NCBI RefSeq assembly: GCF_964204865.1
Contig: NC_135259.1
Location: 22,268,974 to 22,332,973, forward strand
Direction of reading: 5' to 3'
Origin: Styela clava
Taxonomy: Eukaryota; Chordata; Ascidiacea; Stolidobranchia; Styelidae
Length of the DNA: 64,000 nucleotides
Position 1 is the first letter of the stretch. Each line of letters opens with the position of its first letter. Below are positions 1-12,900 of this stretch, one piece after another. A program made the position numbers and the translations under genes. The notes beneath the pieces are model-generated. The model was given only the letters and a program-made list of their open reading frames with translations, did no database searches and was not told the origin of the DNA.

Positions 1-1200
1 TTACAGGTAAACACTGATTCTATTGTTACAACGCAAAGGTTTATTTATAACTGGCATGTTAGTGACCGTCATTTCTCAGGTGAGAATGGAATAAGATATC
101 TCTGTTGAGATTGATTACTATTATCGCCCCACCACTAATTTTACTCTGTTTATATTGCTTCTATTTATGCTGGTTTAACATAAACTACGTTTGGTTATTG
201 CCTCACCCTCTAACTTATCTTTAACTAAGATGAAGAGAATCAAACAAAACAGATCAAAAATATACGGTGAGATACAAATCAGGTGGTAGGGCGATAACAG
301 GACAATATCTCGAATTAACATATCTTAACTTAGAATAAACGGAAACTATGAAAATAGATCGAATATATTTGAGGAGGCCACCAAAGACTTAAAGGCAACT
401 AAAACACATATCTTCCAGTAGCGACAACAGAACAAACATTAAAAAGATATCTTGGCTTTCCGCTTCTAGCGAAGCCATTTATACCTATTTATCCGCCCCT
501 GCCTGATATATCCATGTCAAAGAGTAGATTAAATTCACTCATTACAAACTGAGCGAGTAATATCCTCACTTATTTCTCTTATCGTTTTTCATAACACCCA
601 TCCGTACGCCTCGTGTCTTCTCATATCCATACTTCAACGTTGAAACCTTCAGCCTAAGTTCAGCCGCGTAATCGACATCGCGTAAATATGTTTTCCAAAT
701 CTCAGTCAGGATTTTTAACCGAGACTACTGAAAAGAAGTTATGCTACGCTAACCATGGACCGCACTTGAAACAAGCGTACCAGATTTCCATTATATTTGG
801 AATGCCTGAGGCGTCCGCAAAACTTACCGGTTCAAATCGCAACCGTTTTTGCTTGACATTCAGATAAAATAACGGTAATCGGTTATGTCCACGTTTGGTC
901 TTTACAGCTAGACAGAAAATGAGAGAACTAATTAAAACGAGAGAATATAAAAAAAAGTTACACTGTCAAAGTAATAAGCGCATCCGCGAATTTATGGAAA
1001 GATTAATTCTTGCGACGAAACTTTAGTTACTGAGCAATTTAGCGCTTGAGTTCTCAACCTTTACTTTCTTGTGGTACATTTTTAGCATCACAAGTAATAT
1101 TGGGCCTTCAAACTTTCGGTAAAAATTTGGTAATCGTATGCCGGAACGTAGCCATAATTTCATTCCAATTTTCCCTCATTTTAGTTGTAAGGACTAGCCA
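1..1200. other. Intergenic, nothing recognised
   Basis: No gene-like frame, RNA gene or named repeat was found in this stretch. Confidence 0.6.
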
Positions 1201-1202
1201 AG

Positions 1203-1312
1203 TGACTCCCGTAGTATTTGTACATGAAATTATGACCCAACCCTAACCTGGTACGCATACTACGTTTCGGTGTCTGCCATATTGGTTTTGAATACTACAG
1301 CAGTACCAAAAA
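1203..1312. mobile_element. Family B palindromic MITE (old copy)
   Basis: Ends GACTCCCGTAGTATTTG and AATACTACAGCAGTACC, with CCTAACCCTAACCTGG inside. It is diverged and has no clear duplication. Confidence 0.65.
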
Positions 1313-1594
1313 TTTCGAATATCATGTATGTATGTATGTATGCTCTTGAAAGCAATATAAAAGAGTTGGCAATTATAGATTCTGAAGAAGGGATGTATGC
1401 ACAAGAACATACTGGCCTAAAATATACGAATGTGCGGCATGCGCCCCTTATGGTAAGCATAAAATACAGCCATTTAAATAATATGATCCCAAACAGACAA
1501 AACAGACAAATACCTATCAACATACTTACCGATCTAAAGATCGACCTGTATACCTACGTTTGGGCCACCTTGTATATGGAACTACTTTTATTTG

Positions 1595-1700
1595 AAAGAC
1601 CGGAATGTTTCCGGTTTGGCAATGCCTGCCCAATTTATTATACCCTGGGCGGGGTGGGGCCCGGTGGGACCACGGGAATTGAGCCCAAGATGAGTAATTT
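1595..1700 (+). repeat. Family G dispersed repeat fragment
   Basis: AATTTATTATACCCTGGGCGG and GAGCCCAAGATGAGTAAT recur in similar form at 48360-48455 (AATTTATTACACCCTGGGTAAG). The nature is unknown. Confidence 0.6.
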
Positions 1701-2136
1701 GCGTTATAGCCGTAAAATTTTTGGTACACAATTATCATCTTTGGCCCATGGAAAACCATATAATGATTTCGTGCAATAAAAACTCAATCAGGGTCATAAA
1801 TTGTTGACCCCATAACCCGGAAGTTGTTGACCTCGCAAGTCGGAAGTTATTGAGTCGGATTTTCTCTGGGCAACCCAGGTCATCACCAAGGGCCGCTGTA
1901 GTGTATACTTTGTATCACTACGTGCTATTATAATTTTTCGCTTCATTTTGACCGTTCTATATTCAAGGGTATTGCTGCACATCAACACGAATGTATTTGC
2001 AAATGCGAATGCAAATCCCTAATGTATTCGATTTTTGAGTTTGTTTTCAATGAAGTGCTACAGGAATATATATTTATGTTAGTTTGCAGCAAGACTCTTG
2101 AATCACTCAGAATAGTGATACTTCATCCTTTTACAG

Positions 2137-2325
2137 CAGGGATGGGCAACATACGGCCCGCGTCAGTTTAAACTTTACTTTAAACGCGATTTATAACTTT
2201 CTTTCTCGCATTAGCGGATAAATATGTGATTAAGATATTGAATACTATTCATTTTTTAATCCGGCCCACCGAGGACTTCATTTTCCCACATCCGGCCCGC
2301 CGACTAGAGAAGTTGCCCACCACTG
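2137..2325. mobile_element. Family C hAT-type MITE
   Basis: Ends CAGGGATGGGCAAC and GTTGCCCACCACTG; flanks TTTTACAG and TTCTACAG (7 of 8). Confidence 0.85.
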
Positions 2326-3033
2326 TTCTACAGCATCCTTGCATTGTAAGCATACAGATCCACTAGCGCAAAAGCATAAAAGAAAGAGAAGTAGTTAGCC
2401 TCGCGTAATCCAGACTTATGGGTATTATCGACTTGGTAATGTTTTTTGAATTTCTTGAGGAAGTCAACGTATCATCTTCCTATATGCGCACCAATGATTG
2501 TGGAGAGTTTACTCTTGACGATGACGTAGAACTTCACCTTTTGACCTCGGTGAACTGACGTAAACCCGCAAATTAAATTTAAACGCCCAGCTGCTTCAAC
2601 TTTACGCGAGATTATTGAGCGGTTTATATAAATATGAACAATATTCATAATTATATCCTGAACACAATATTTCATTTTATACTGCTATATCAAATTTAAC
2701 CAATTTTAAATGTATTCGTATATTATGTGAACCGCTACGGACTTCCCAGAAATACCCATACAACAGTAGAAAAGGTGTGGACTGTGTTTTACAGACTTTC
2801 GAAGCTTGCCTCTCCAAAATAAGTTCCCAGCCGTTCGATCATATGCTCTCACCGTTTTTCATTCAGCACACCTATCACCTACCAAAGATTTTCCCAAGCT
2901 TTTCACTACGACATAGCTGTTTGATTGATCCCATTAGCCTTCAAGTATCTGCCTGACGAGCATTTATTGGCGTAGAATTTAACACCATGATTCCATATAT
3001 ATTTTCAGTGTTTTTTTTTGCATTTTAGGTTCT

Positions 3034-3328
3034 TGGTTGCTGCCCGTAATTTCGCTCAGAGATGAGCATTCTTTATTTATGAGTGAGTGCCCGTAATTTT
3101 GCTAAAAGCTGAGTCTCCTTTACCTCTGAGTGAATGCCCCTAATTTTGCTCAGAGATGATTCCCTTATACTTTTGGACGAGTGCTTGTAGCTTTGTTCAG
3201 AGATGATTCTATATTACTTCTGAGTGAGTGCACATAACTTTTCTCAGAGATGAGTCTCCTTTACTTCTGAGTGAGTGCGCGTAACTTTGCTCAGAAATGA
3301 GTCTTCTTTACTTTTGAGTCAAATTAAT
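3034..3328 (+). repeat. 47-bp minisatellite, about six units
   Basis: The landmark GAGTGAGTGC or a variant occurs at 3081, 3128, 3175, 3222 and 3269, with a last partial unit at 3316: an exact 47-bp period. A unit also holds TTTGCTCAGAGATGAGTCTC. Units differ at several positions. Confidence 0.92.
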
Positions 3329-3837
3329 CCTGACTTATTCACACAACTCAAGGGTTATGGTGTTCGACATTGCCTAACGAATTAATTAAACCCCGTGTTG
3401 GGAAACGCTTAGCTGTTGGCGATTAGTCTAGGTTTTCCCCAACTGTGAACGAAATCCTCTCAAATAGAGAAGTTTGGTTATTTTGAGGGAGAGAGTTTTA
3501 CTTTGCCGTTACGTGTATATTCCCTAATAATATTTATTTATTTAGTATTATTGCAATTCCTATTTATGGACACAATATAAAGTATTCAATCTGTACAAAA
3601 GCTAAACTGCTGGTTGCCCCTATTCCAGGCTAATAATCAATTAAATACTGCCAAAAAGTTTTCCACGTACCGATAAGGAATGAATTCTCTTAAGTAAGTT
3701 TATAGGAAGTTCTACATTGCCGTTACGTGTATTCCCACAAATGTTATTTGTTTAGTTTTATTACGGTATATATATAAACTATTCAATCTGTACAAAAACC
3801 AGAGCGCTAGTTACACTCAAAATGGTTATTAACTAAA

Positions 3838-4132
3838 CGAAAATATCGGTCAGTGACCGAAGACTTATCGATCGAAAGTTAGGGGATCCCCAAAACAGCG
3901 CTCTCACTCCATAGTGACACCTTGTGTCCAATTACTAATTAATCAATAACTCGATAATTATACGACATAATTCATCCAAAATCAATAGGCTCCTGGTCCG
4001 ACATATGAGGAATGCACATGCAAAATCTGGAGCAGATTCAATCTTGCTTTTGTGAGATATCGCGTGCATCTAACAGACAGACAGACAAACAAATACCTAT
4101 CAACATACTTACCGATTAAAATCGATAAGTAA
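3838..4132 (+). repeat. Family A element, copy 1
   Basis: Starts CGAAAATATCGGTCAGTGAC, has GTTAGGGGATCC and GAGATATCGCGTGCATCTAA, then (GACA)n, and ends with the hairpin CGATTAAAATCG followed by ATAAGTA. No target duplication recognised. Confidence 0.9.
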
Positions 4133-4608
4133 TAAATACTGCCAAACAGTTTTGTACATACCGAGGGGGAATAAAGAGTTTCAAGGGCAAAGGGGAAATG
4201 CATCCAAAAAAGTTGAAAACCACCGCGCTTATGTATTATCGCGTGTGGGAAACAACACCATTAATACTAAATTTCTCACAATCTTTCATCAGTCGATTCA
4301 AGTCGACGACAAATTTAATTTCAGTTTAATTTGCTCTGAAATTTGGATGAAAATTCAAAGGCTTCCTACTCCCAAGGGGATGAGGAGCCATAATTAGCGA
4401 CGCAGTTTATTCTTGGAATCGTCTGGGAGTCGGATAAGCAAATCCTTCAACGAAAGAGTAATCGTTATTCAATGGGTTGGCTTGACTGAGGAAATGCGCT
4501 CAAGTCTCTAATTTTATTTTGGCGAGCCCGATTTTAATTTTATTTTTATTACTCGGACACGAAGTGTTCAAAAAGCCTTCTATCCAAGTCTGCTACTGAA
4601 ATTACGGT

Positions 4609-4712
4609 GCTCCCGAAGTATTTGCACCAAGATGGCGCACAACCTGAAAATAACATGTGTAAGAGGTCAGAATTCAGGTTGTGCGCCATCTTGGTACACA
4701 TATTTCGGAGGC
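4609..4712. mobile_element. Family B palindromic MITE, short form
   Basis: Arms of about 45 bp: GCTCCCGAAGTATTTGCACC and its inverse GGTACACATATTTCGGAGGC. Each arm has AAGATGGCGCAC. Confidence 0.88.
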
Positions 4713-4903
4713 TTCGAAATTACTTGTACGCGAGTAACGCGAGTAAATCAAAATAGAAACAGTTTGCAAACGCATTGCCTAAATTTTACAGAAAAATATT
4801 GATTTTAATTTTATTTTGGACACGAATTGTACATATTGATCAGTTTGCTATATTTTTTTTGTCCTCAGTTACGCGAGACTAACAACCTTTCCTTGCTCTA
4901 TAC

Positions 4904-5201
4904 CAGGGTGGGCACGGTTTTTAAACAAATTTGTTTACTTAGACTGGCGGGCCATGAAAGTGTGACGTAAAAAGTTACATTTTATGAACAATATTTACAG
5001 TGTCACAAATGCAAAAGTAGATAAACAATAAGCCTCGTGACGAAACTAAATTTAATCGCAATCCCAACAAATTCCTTGAGCTATTTTTTAGCTAAAACAT
5101 CTAAATTTGGTTTTAGTTTGGCTGTGGCAGCATCAGGCTGGCCAGATTGAATTACCCAACAGGCCGGATTTGTCCCGCGGGCCGTACTTTGCCCATCCCT
5201 G
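4904..5201. mobile_element. Family C hAT-type MITE
   Basis: 298 bp, CAGGGTGGGCACGG to TTTGCCCATCCCTG; flanks CTCTATAC and CTTTATAC (7 of 8). It carries the family's interior marker GCAGCATCAGGC. Confidence 0.9.
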
Positions 5202-5347
5202 CTTTATACCTTTGCGCTAGTGGATCCGTTTAATGCAAGAATACTGTAATAAAGTGAAGATAACTTCCTATTTGGTCTAAGGGTATTGCCGCACACTAAT
5301 GTATTCGCGGTAATACATTTGCGTTAATTTGAAGCAAGACTCTCGGG

Positions 5348-5453
5348 AACTCCAGAAGTATGTGCACCAAAATGGCGCACAACCTAAACATAGTATATGT
5401 ACCAGGTTAGGGTTCAGGTTGTGCGTCATTTTGGTACACATACTTCGGGAGCG
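5348..5453. mobile_element. Family B palindromic MITE, short form
   Basis: Inverted arms with ACTCCAGAAGTATGTGCACC and GGTACACATACTTCGGGAGC around the core ACCAGGTTAGGGTTCAGG. Confidence 0.88.
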
Positions 5454-5459
5454 TCGACT

Positions 5460-6339
5460 CTTGAATCAAGAAGAATTGTAGTCGGAAAAAATCGCTTTAC
5501 TGCGCATCCAATGGGCCAATCGGTTCCAAATTTTAAGTTCTTAAAGATGTCGATATTCATTACTTTTGATTTTATTTTTGCTATCACTAGATAATAAAAG
5601 TAAAAAAAATGCGCTTCTATAAAATTCCCACTTTTTTTATTATCTTTGTACTAGGCCCGGTTTATTCGTTTTTTTTGTGTCAAATTCATTAATTATAAAT
5701 TATAATCACATATAGATATGCGTGTTTATTCTGTATGTGCAAGGCTTACTTTAACTCTGATTTTTCGGTTAATTAGAAGGTAAAATGTAAATACGAATTT
5801 ATTTCCTATTACAAAATCTTAATTGTCTTTCATTATCCTAATCCTAATTGAGGCCGGCCGCATATAGAAACGCACATTTTCGATTAGGACTCACTGAAGC
5901 CGCACAGCACCACAGCGGTGCGTTACGAGTCTTCCTATCTTGAATTACAGAAACATTCCGAGAAGATTACTTTGCAGCTGTGCAATTAAGTGATAAAACA
6001 GTTTATGACGCAAACAAAATATTATTGTGATAAAACAAATACTAAGTATCTATCGACAATTGATAATACATTTATTCTTATACGTCATAGATGTCAATCA
6101 TCTTTAATTATGATTCAACAATCTTTTTACAACACTCCTTTGATCAGCGATTGTTACAGACTGACCACACCAAAAGCAAACAGACCGAATGGCGCCAAAT
6201 GACAATAAAAGTCAGACGGAGGGTTCGCGAGTCATCCGAATCTCGGGCCGAGTCCAAAGTCACGTCAAGTATATTTCCGGCAGTGTAGGGTACGAGTCCC
6301 TCAAAGTCCCCAGATGTCTCTAAACCAGACACGAGTAAA
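5460..6339. other. Intergenic, nothing recognised
   Basis: AT-rich; short frames only, none with family resemblance. Confidence 0.5.
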
Positions 6340-6606
6340 CTACATCCCGTGGGCCGAATCCGGCCCGGTGGGTAATTCAATGCTGCCACAGCCAAACTAA
6401 AACCAAATTTTGATGTTTTAGCTCAAAATAGCTGAGGAATTTGTTGAGATTGCGATTAAATTTAGTTTCGGTACGAGGCATATTATTTTCATTTTTGCTT
6501 TGTAACAGTTTGAATGTTTTTCATAAAAAGTAACTTTTGGCGTCACACTTAAATGACCTGCCACTCTAGATGGGCAGAATTTTTCGCTCATGGTCCAGAA
6601 ACCTTG
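6340..6606. mobile_element. Family C hAT-type MITE, inverted copy
   Basis: Same interior as the element at 4904 in reverse; left end CATCCCGTGGGCC, right end ACCTTGCCCATCCCAG. Confidence 0.8.
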
Positions 6607-6837
6607 CCCATCCCAGAACCGAACCCTAAACCTGAGGTGAATCTTACTGAGTTTATGGGGAGTAATTCAAAGCCACAAGCCCTTATAGCCATTACAGATT
6701 CCTAAATAACGGTGGCAGCCGATGATGGACCTCGTTAGGACGGAACCGAAAGACATTGAAATATGACGTATAGACAATCCATGGACAGGGTTACCATCTA
6801 CCTAGGGCCAAAAATAAGCACGGGTGCCGAAAAGGTT

Positions 6838-6864
6838 ATTTTTTTTTGGGGGGGGGGGGGGGGC
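6838..6864. repeat. Poly-T/poly-G tract
   Basis: A run of T followed by a run of more than 15 G. It is likely unstable in sequencing; a similar run of C then A is at 43239-43267. Confidence 0.9.
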
Positions 6865-7065
6865 AGGTACCTAACTACAGCAGAAACGCATCTACCCCTA
6901 GAGAACATATTAATTATTTAATAACATAAACACATAATTTTGAATGTTAACTTTACTGAGTCAAAACACAAGTCAAATCATTTATATTTATTGCCACCAA
7001 CAATTTGAATTAGCAATCTTTGGTGATGAATGATTGATACGTCGCCATAAAAACACAGTGAAGCG

Positions 7066-7171
7066 TGCCGTGAAGTATGTGTACCAAGATGGCGCACAAC
7101 CTGAACATAGTATGTGTACAAGGTTAGGGTTCAGGTTATGCGCCATCTTAGTACACATACTTCGAGAGCAC
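7066..7171. mobile_element. Family B palindromic MITE, short form
   Basis: Arms carry GAAGTATGTGTACCAAGATG; core TTAGGGTTCAGG. Both ends are slightly eroded. Confidence 0.85.
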
Positions 7172-7505
7172 CGATTTTATTACAATATTTCCTTTTATAT
7201 CTTTGATAGATTTAAAAATTTCGAGGCAATATAAAATCAGCTATTTAACATTTCCATGTAACTTACTTCAATAGTTAAATATTTCTGAATGTATAACTGG
7301 CGTATTTTTGTGCATCAGGACTATGATATTACGCGTTGAATGTTCAAATGCTTCTTCCCGTTATGAGCTTTTATTCTATAACAAAAAAAAATTCTGGGGT
7401 TCGTTAGCGAATTGATAATAATTACGTAAATATATTCAGTTCGTTGCAATGATTTATCAAAAATGATATCGGAACGTCATAGCGGGGACATTATATCATT
7501 AAATG

Positions 7506-7718
7506 AGGCACTCCCGAAATATGTGAACCAAGATGGCGGACACCGGAACGTAGTATGTGTACCAGGTTAGTATTAGACTATGATTTTATTCCAATATTCT
7601 TTATTTTAGGTATATTACGAGTTCGGGAATTTGTACCTGAAATTATAGCCTAACCCTAACCTACACACATACTACGCTCTAGTGTCCGCCATCTTGGTTC
7701 ACATACTTCGGGAGTGCC
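7506..7718. mobile_element. Family B MITE, long form, 8-bp target duplication
   Basis: 213 bp with long inverted arms (GGCACTCCCGAAATATGTGA / TTCGGGAGTGCC) and a perfect direct repeat ATTAAATG at 7498-7505 and 7719-7726. Eight-bp duplications are typical of the hAT superfamily. Confidence 0.93.
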
Positions 7719-8080
7719 ATTAAATGTTCGACGGTTTCGTTTTTCAAGCGAGTGTCGTCGAGTCCTTCGTGCTGCGCCAAATTATCAGGAAAACACTCAT
7801 GGTGCACTCACACAAATGCTGCCTTGAATAAAACTCAATTTTGTGATCGGTAATGTGTATTTTATACTTTTTAAAGTTTGTAAACATGTAGGCCTAAGGA
7901 ATAAAATAAATAGCAAAAAACAATCTAAACTCTATAATTTTTAATCTAATGAGAGGTGTGCGGCTGCAGCTCTGAACACATTTGAAGTACTGTTACACTT
8001 GAAACAGGGTGTCTCAAAAATGCCATGTACTACTTGTCGAAATGTTCCACTTGAATTAGATAAATCTGGCAAAAAAGGCC

Positions 8081-8264
8081 GTTGCTCTCCTGATACAGAT
8101 GCCTACGACTTATTTCTGTGAAGAAGGGGCTTCCAGTCTTGTTGAAATCAAGTCGAAACTCAATACTTGATATTGATTCACTAATGCGGGGAGCAATTGA
8201 AAAGGAACTAAAACCCTGTTATGAACGAATTGCCGAAACTATACAAGAACAAAGAAGCCACTGA
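8081..8264 (+). pseudogene. Decayed hAT transposase C-terminus
   Basis: The frame reads LLIQMPTTYFCEEGASSLVE, the conserved hAT dimerisation-domain signature (TTYxCExGFSxL). After a stop, another frame continues LDIDSLMRGAIEKELKPCYE and ends in a stop. At least one frameshift is present, so it is dead. It is a plausible relic of the autonomous source of the hAT-type MITEs in the window. Confidence 0.75.
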
Positions 8265-8732
8265 AACTAAATTAACATTGTCTTTACATTTTTTACACAT
8301 TGTGTTAAATTAATTGCATCTGTGAGTAAAAACTAAAAGAAGCATTTATATTGACTCGCCCCGCCACCTAGATTTTAGTTTTTTTCAATATGTGCCTAAC
8401 ATTTAATGTTCATTTAGGCTTGAAATAAACATTGGTATTAGTAAGGTATACGAAGTTCTCGAAAAATTGTAAAAAGTATACTACGGTAAAAAAGGTTAAA
8501 AAACACTGGTTATATTGATCGCGGCATCTCAAAAATAACCAGCTGAATCTAAATGATAATCGGTGGCAAGGGTGGGTTGGAATCGAGGTTGAGGTAGAAT
8601 CGCATAATTATAGTTGTTGGCAGAGAATGAGAGGGTTTGTTGAACTCGCCAATACTTGCCTACATCCCAGAGACTGACTTTATAAGCCGCTCACTGCAGA
8701 CAAGGCCTTGCACAGTCATCTACTGATATATA

Positions 8733-9047
8733 CGAGAATATCGGTCGGAGACCGAAGACGTATCGATCGAAGGTTAGGGGATCCCCCAAAACAGCGCTCT
8801 TAGTCCATAGTGACACCGTATGTCCTATCACTAATTAAATATTAACTCGCTAAATTATACGACATAATTCATAAAAAATCAATAGGCTTCTGATCCGAGC
8901 TATGATGAATGCACATGCAAAATTTGGAGCAGATTCAACCTCGTTTTCGTGAGATATCGCGTGCATCTAACAGACAAACAGACAGACAGACAGACAGACG
9001 GAAAGACAAATACCCATCAACATACTTACCAATTAAAATTGATAAGT
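8733..9047 (+). repeat. Family A element, copy 2
   Basis: Same architecture as the copy at 3838. The (GACA)n stretch is longest here (8975-9000). The 3' hairpin carries the change AATTAAAATT, in which both arms changed together. Confidence 0.9.
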
Positions 9048-9734
9048 TACAACGAGGAAGAGCTAAAAAGTTTTGAAAGACTCTTCCAGGTTCAGCATTT
9101 TCTACCGAATTCGATCCACAATCCTGGAATTAATTACGAATAAACGATATCAAATAGACGTTGTTCGGAAGACTTAAGTTATTCCCTCGACGCGAGTCAA
9201 AACCGCGTCACGCTTTTCAAAGACTCCCTGGATGGGAAGTTTCGTGTCACGTGCGACACATTTTTATGTATTGCACTGTTGACTATGCAATTTAGTAATG
9301 TAAGTAGTAAGTTACTCCGGTTTCTGTGCGAAAGGAATTGCGTGGTCGGGGTGGGTATACGAATAACAAATTAGGATTTTGCAATAAAAATGGTTTATTT
9401 TATTACTCTTTAAATAAGTACAAAATCACGATTGAGCTACTTCACAATTTTAGCTTAGATACAATGAACACGCTGACATATAATATAAATAATAACAATA
9501 GCATATTCCAGAATAGTTTACAGTTGCAGTTAGCGCGGGACCTGTATACGATTATGGTTTATTACATTCAAATTCAATAAGCGATCACATAGATTGCAGT
9601 CGTCTATAAGACCAGTCCTTCACAGCCTCCTAAAACAATTAACTCTCTCCCCGGTTGGTAAACCATGCGATGGGCGCCAGGTTCGCTTCTCAAAATGTTC
9701 GATAAAAGAGTTACATGAATGCCTGTCTTTTTTT

Positions 9735-9897
9735 GGTACTTCCGTAGTATGTGAACCAAGATGGCGGACATCGGAACATTCTATGTGTACCAGATAATAA
9801 TAAGAAAAATTGGAATAAAATTATGGCTTAACCCTAACCTGGTACACATACTACGTTCCGGTGTCCGCCATCTTGGTTCACATACTACGGGAACGCC
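9735..9897. mobile_element. Family B MITE just 3' of the TPR gene
   Basis: Arms GGTACTTCCGTAGTATGTGA and its inverse; 7 of 8 bases match in the flanking T-rich duplication (9727-9734, 9898-9905). It ends 21 bp past the TPR stop codon, and the duplicated T-rich target overlaps the AATAAA (minus strand, 9902-9907). Confidence 0.9.
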
Positions 9898-9918
9898 CTT
9901 TTTTATTTCTATGCAAAG

Positions 9919-12900
9919 CTAGTCCGACCCCGTAGTCCCCGTTCCCCTCAAAGCAGACAGTCTTTGCTTCATCGCCTCTCGCGCAAGTAGCACATCCTTT
10001 TCAACTCCGTGAAAACTTTCACTTTTCTGCCCTTTGCTCTCCCAATCATCGGCTACACCATAGCAATCACGAGAAGTAGCGAGCAACTTTTCAGCTTTCG
10101 AGTATTTTCCCAATGATACATACGTCGATGCCTTGTTGCGGTACAAATGACCTAAGATCTGGTATTTTGCGGCGTCAGATGAAAAATGGCTTTCCAGTAT
10201 CTGGATACCTTCTTGATAGGCCTCGATCGCTTCCAAGTAATTCCCGAACTCATCATGATTAGCTCCGATGTGGTTCAGGCAATTGGCTTCAGCGATCGCC
10301 TTCAAGTCAGCTGAAGCACCGGTAACACTGCGCAAATCGGTCAAAAATTCAAAACTGATCTGCATTAAAAAGTCACGATAAACCTTCCGGAGTTTCCGAC
10401 CATAGTGGTGAGCAAACATGTGGAACCTCGAGGAACATTGCGTAATAGCTTTCATGGCATCATCGGGGTTTAAATCTCTTTTGTACAACTTGGAGGCGAA
10501 GGAGAGCAAAATCAACCCATCAATATATTTATAATTCTTCATATGGTTGTCAAACATTTTCATGACGTCATCTATTTTGATCTGCGATGACGTCCAAATT
10601 TTTCCTTTTAAAGTATCTAAATGGTAACTGGCTTCGAAGGGTCGTCCGCGATCTAAGTTGTTATATATCTCTTCAAGTTCATCTTCTGAACTCCAACTTC
10701 TGTCTTCCGGGTTCATGGGAACAGCTGACCCTGAATATTGAATATTGACTATAAAGGCAAACTAATATACCTAATCTCATGGTGATATTTCTTTGCCCAT
10801 TGTAAGAATTACTTAAATATTTGTTTGATAACTTATACATTGTTTCAATATATATCTCTTGAAGTTTGTCCCGTTTTCCAGCCGGGGGGAATTTTATTGT
10901 TTTTGATGAGGAAAGTTTGTTTTGTGGTTGCGTAAGGCATTACCAATATTGTTTAGTTATTTAATATTATTGTAATACATGTTTAGGAAGCAATATAAAC
11001 TGTACAAATGACAGAGTGCGACTAGGGTGTACCACTGGGATCGAATATAAACAAGAAACATAGTCGTTATGCCTAATGAAAGAGAAATAAAGATCTTCGA
11101 AGATGGCAAAGAAAGGAAACCGCTGTGAATAACTGTCGACAATTATCTAATGAAAACTGAAAAATACACTTGTTATTTTGTGGAGAAAAAGATAGGACTG
11201 GAGGCGCTGAAAATTGAAGAACTTCTTCATGATATTTCAGATGTTTTGCTGATAATTTAACCTACAAGGGGCAAAACTATCAATCTAAGCAAGAAAACTT
11301 GGCCAGTCTGAGAAAGAAATTGAAAATTGAAAAGATGAAATCCAAGAGCATTAATACAGGAAAATAAGTTCTGTCAAAATGATTGAGAGCAGAAATAACC
11401 AAGCTTGGTTCAAAACAAAAAATGAGTAAAGATTGTGATGAAACAAAGTTTCATGAAATCATTGATGAATTGGCGTCAAGAAAGGCACAAAAAGTACAGC
11501 TGCATGGCCCTGTTATTGGGCGACCGTACCGATTTTGGTTGCTTATTGTTCAGCGTGGTCATTAAATGGCTTGTTACGTAATTATATTGCGTGGTTGAGA
11601 AAAACGATTTAATTTGAACAGGGAAAGAAACACGCGAAGTAGCTTCGCATTTATAAACTTTTCCATTGAAGCAATTGTTCGTAGACAGCCACTGCACAAA
11701 ACACGTTGCGCAACTAGAATGGTATGACAGAAGCGAAATGCAAAATATTTTGTTTAAAATACTTTTGTTTCTTTGTGTAAAAATGCTCGATGTAAGAAAT
11801 ATGTCTGCGGACTAAACATGGCCTGTTGCAGCCTCGAGCTGGAAAATACCGGGCTATTCCACCAGCTTGTTTAGGCCTTGCTCAGAGGGAAAACTTTACC
11901 TGAAGCTGTCTCTGAAGGGTCTGTTTCATTGAGATTTAATGACGTCATAGATTGGATAATATCATCACGGATTCCATCGTAGATTGGAATTTTGGATGTT
12001 TCTGCATCTGAGATAGAAATGGAGAAAAGGAGTAAATCTTTGATAGGGTGCGAATCAGATCAAGATATTGTGGGTTCAAATCGTGGTGTCGACACCCGGT
12101 CACAGCATGTCACATCTTATATAAATGACACAAAACCTTACGGTTAAATCGTTATATTCAACTGTTTTGGTATGTCAGATATAAGATCCCCCCTTTAGGA
12201 ATATGAGCTCATTTCTTATCGTTGTCTGCTTGTACAGGGCCTCGTTCGCAGCGAAAGGTTTCAGCAATCGTCGTATAACAAATCCAAGTCAGCGGTTACA
12301 CGAACTGCGTTGAGAAAGTTAGTGGCCCAAAGATTCTGTAGCACAGATTCAAAAGACGCTCCTGCCTGCAAAACACACGTCATGGCAATGAGCATAGGAA
12401 TGGTTAGCTTCATGACCTGACTCAACCTTTGCAACGTGTACGACCGCACTAATTGTAGATGTGATTTATTGAATTGATGATTTAAAATTATATTCATGTT
12501 TAGGACTGCGTTTTCGTGAACTCGTGGCTTATTGGTTAAGGAAGGGCCGTGCAACCGTTAAATAAGAGGGCAAGATACAGATATCTGGGTGAAACCGCGG
12601 GCAGCACCGTCATTTGACAAAATTTTGGTTATTGATCCTATGATAGGCCTTGTTCGCTTTGCACAAGCCAGTTGTAAGGCATTGTAACGTCACAGGCGTT
12701 GCTAATAAATTGAATTCAGGCTTTTCAACGCAAAAGGGAATTGAATTACTAGCACATACCAGATAAAACTAAGTTAAACACTCGTTTTGTGGGCCGCATT
12801 TGGCCCGCGGGCCGTAGGTTGCACACCCCTGGGTTAAAACGTTGGGCTTACAGACATCGAATTCTCCCAACTCAGCCCCTCAATCAGGGTATATTGAATT

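Noticed and set aside
1270..1779. 169-codon plus-strand open frame
   Set aside because: It runs through a family B MITE end, a (ATGT)n run, a family A fragment and family G repeat; the frame is open by chance.
3034..3328. CRISPR-like array
   Set aside because: The 47-bp units are contiguous without unique spacers, and the DNA is eukaryotic.
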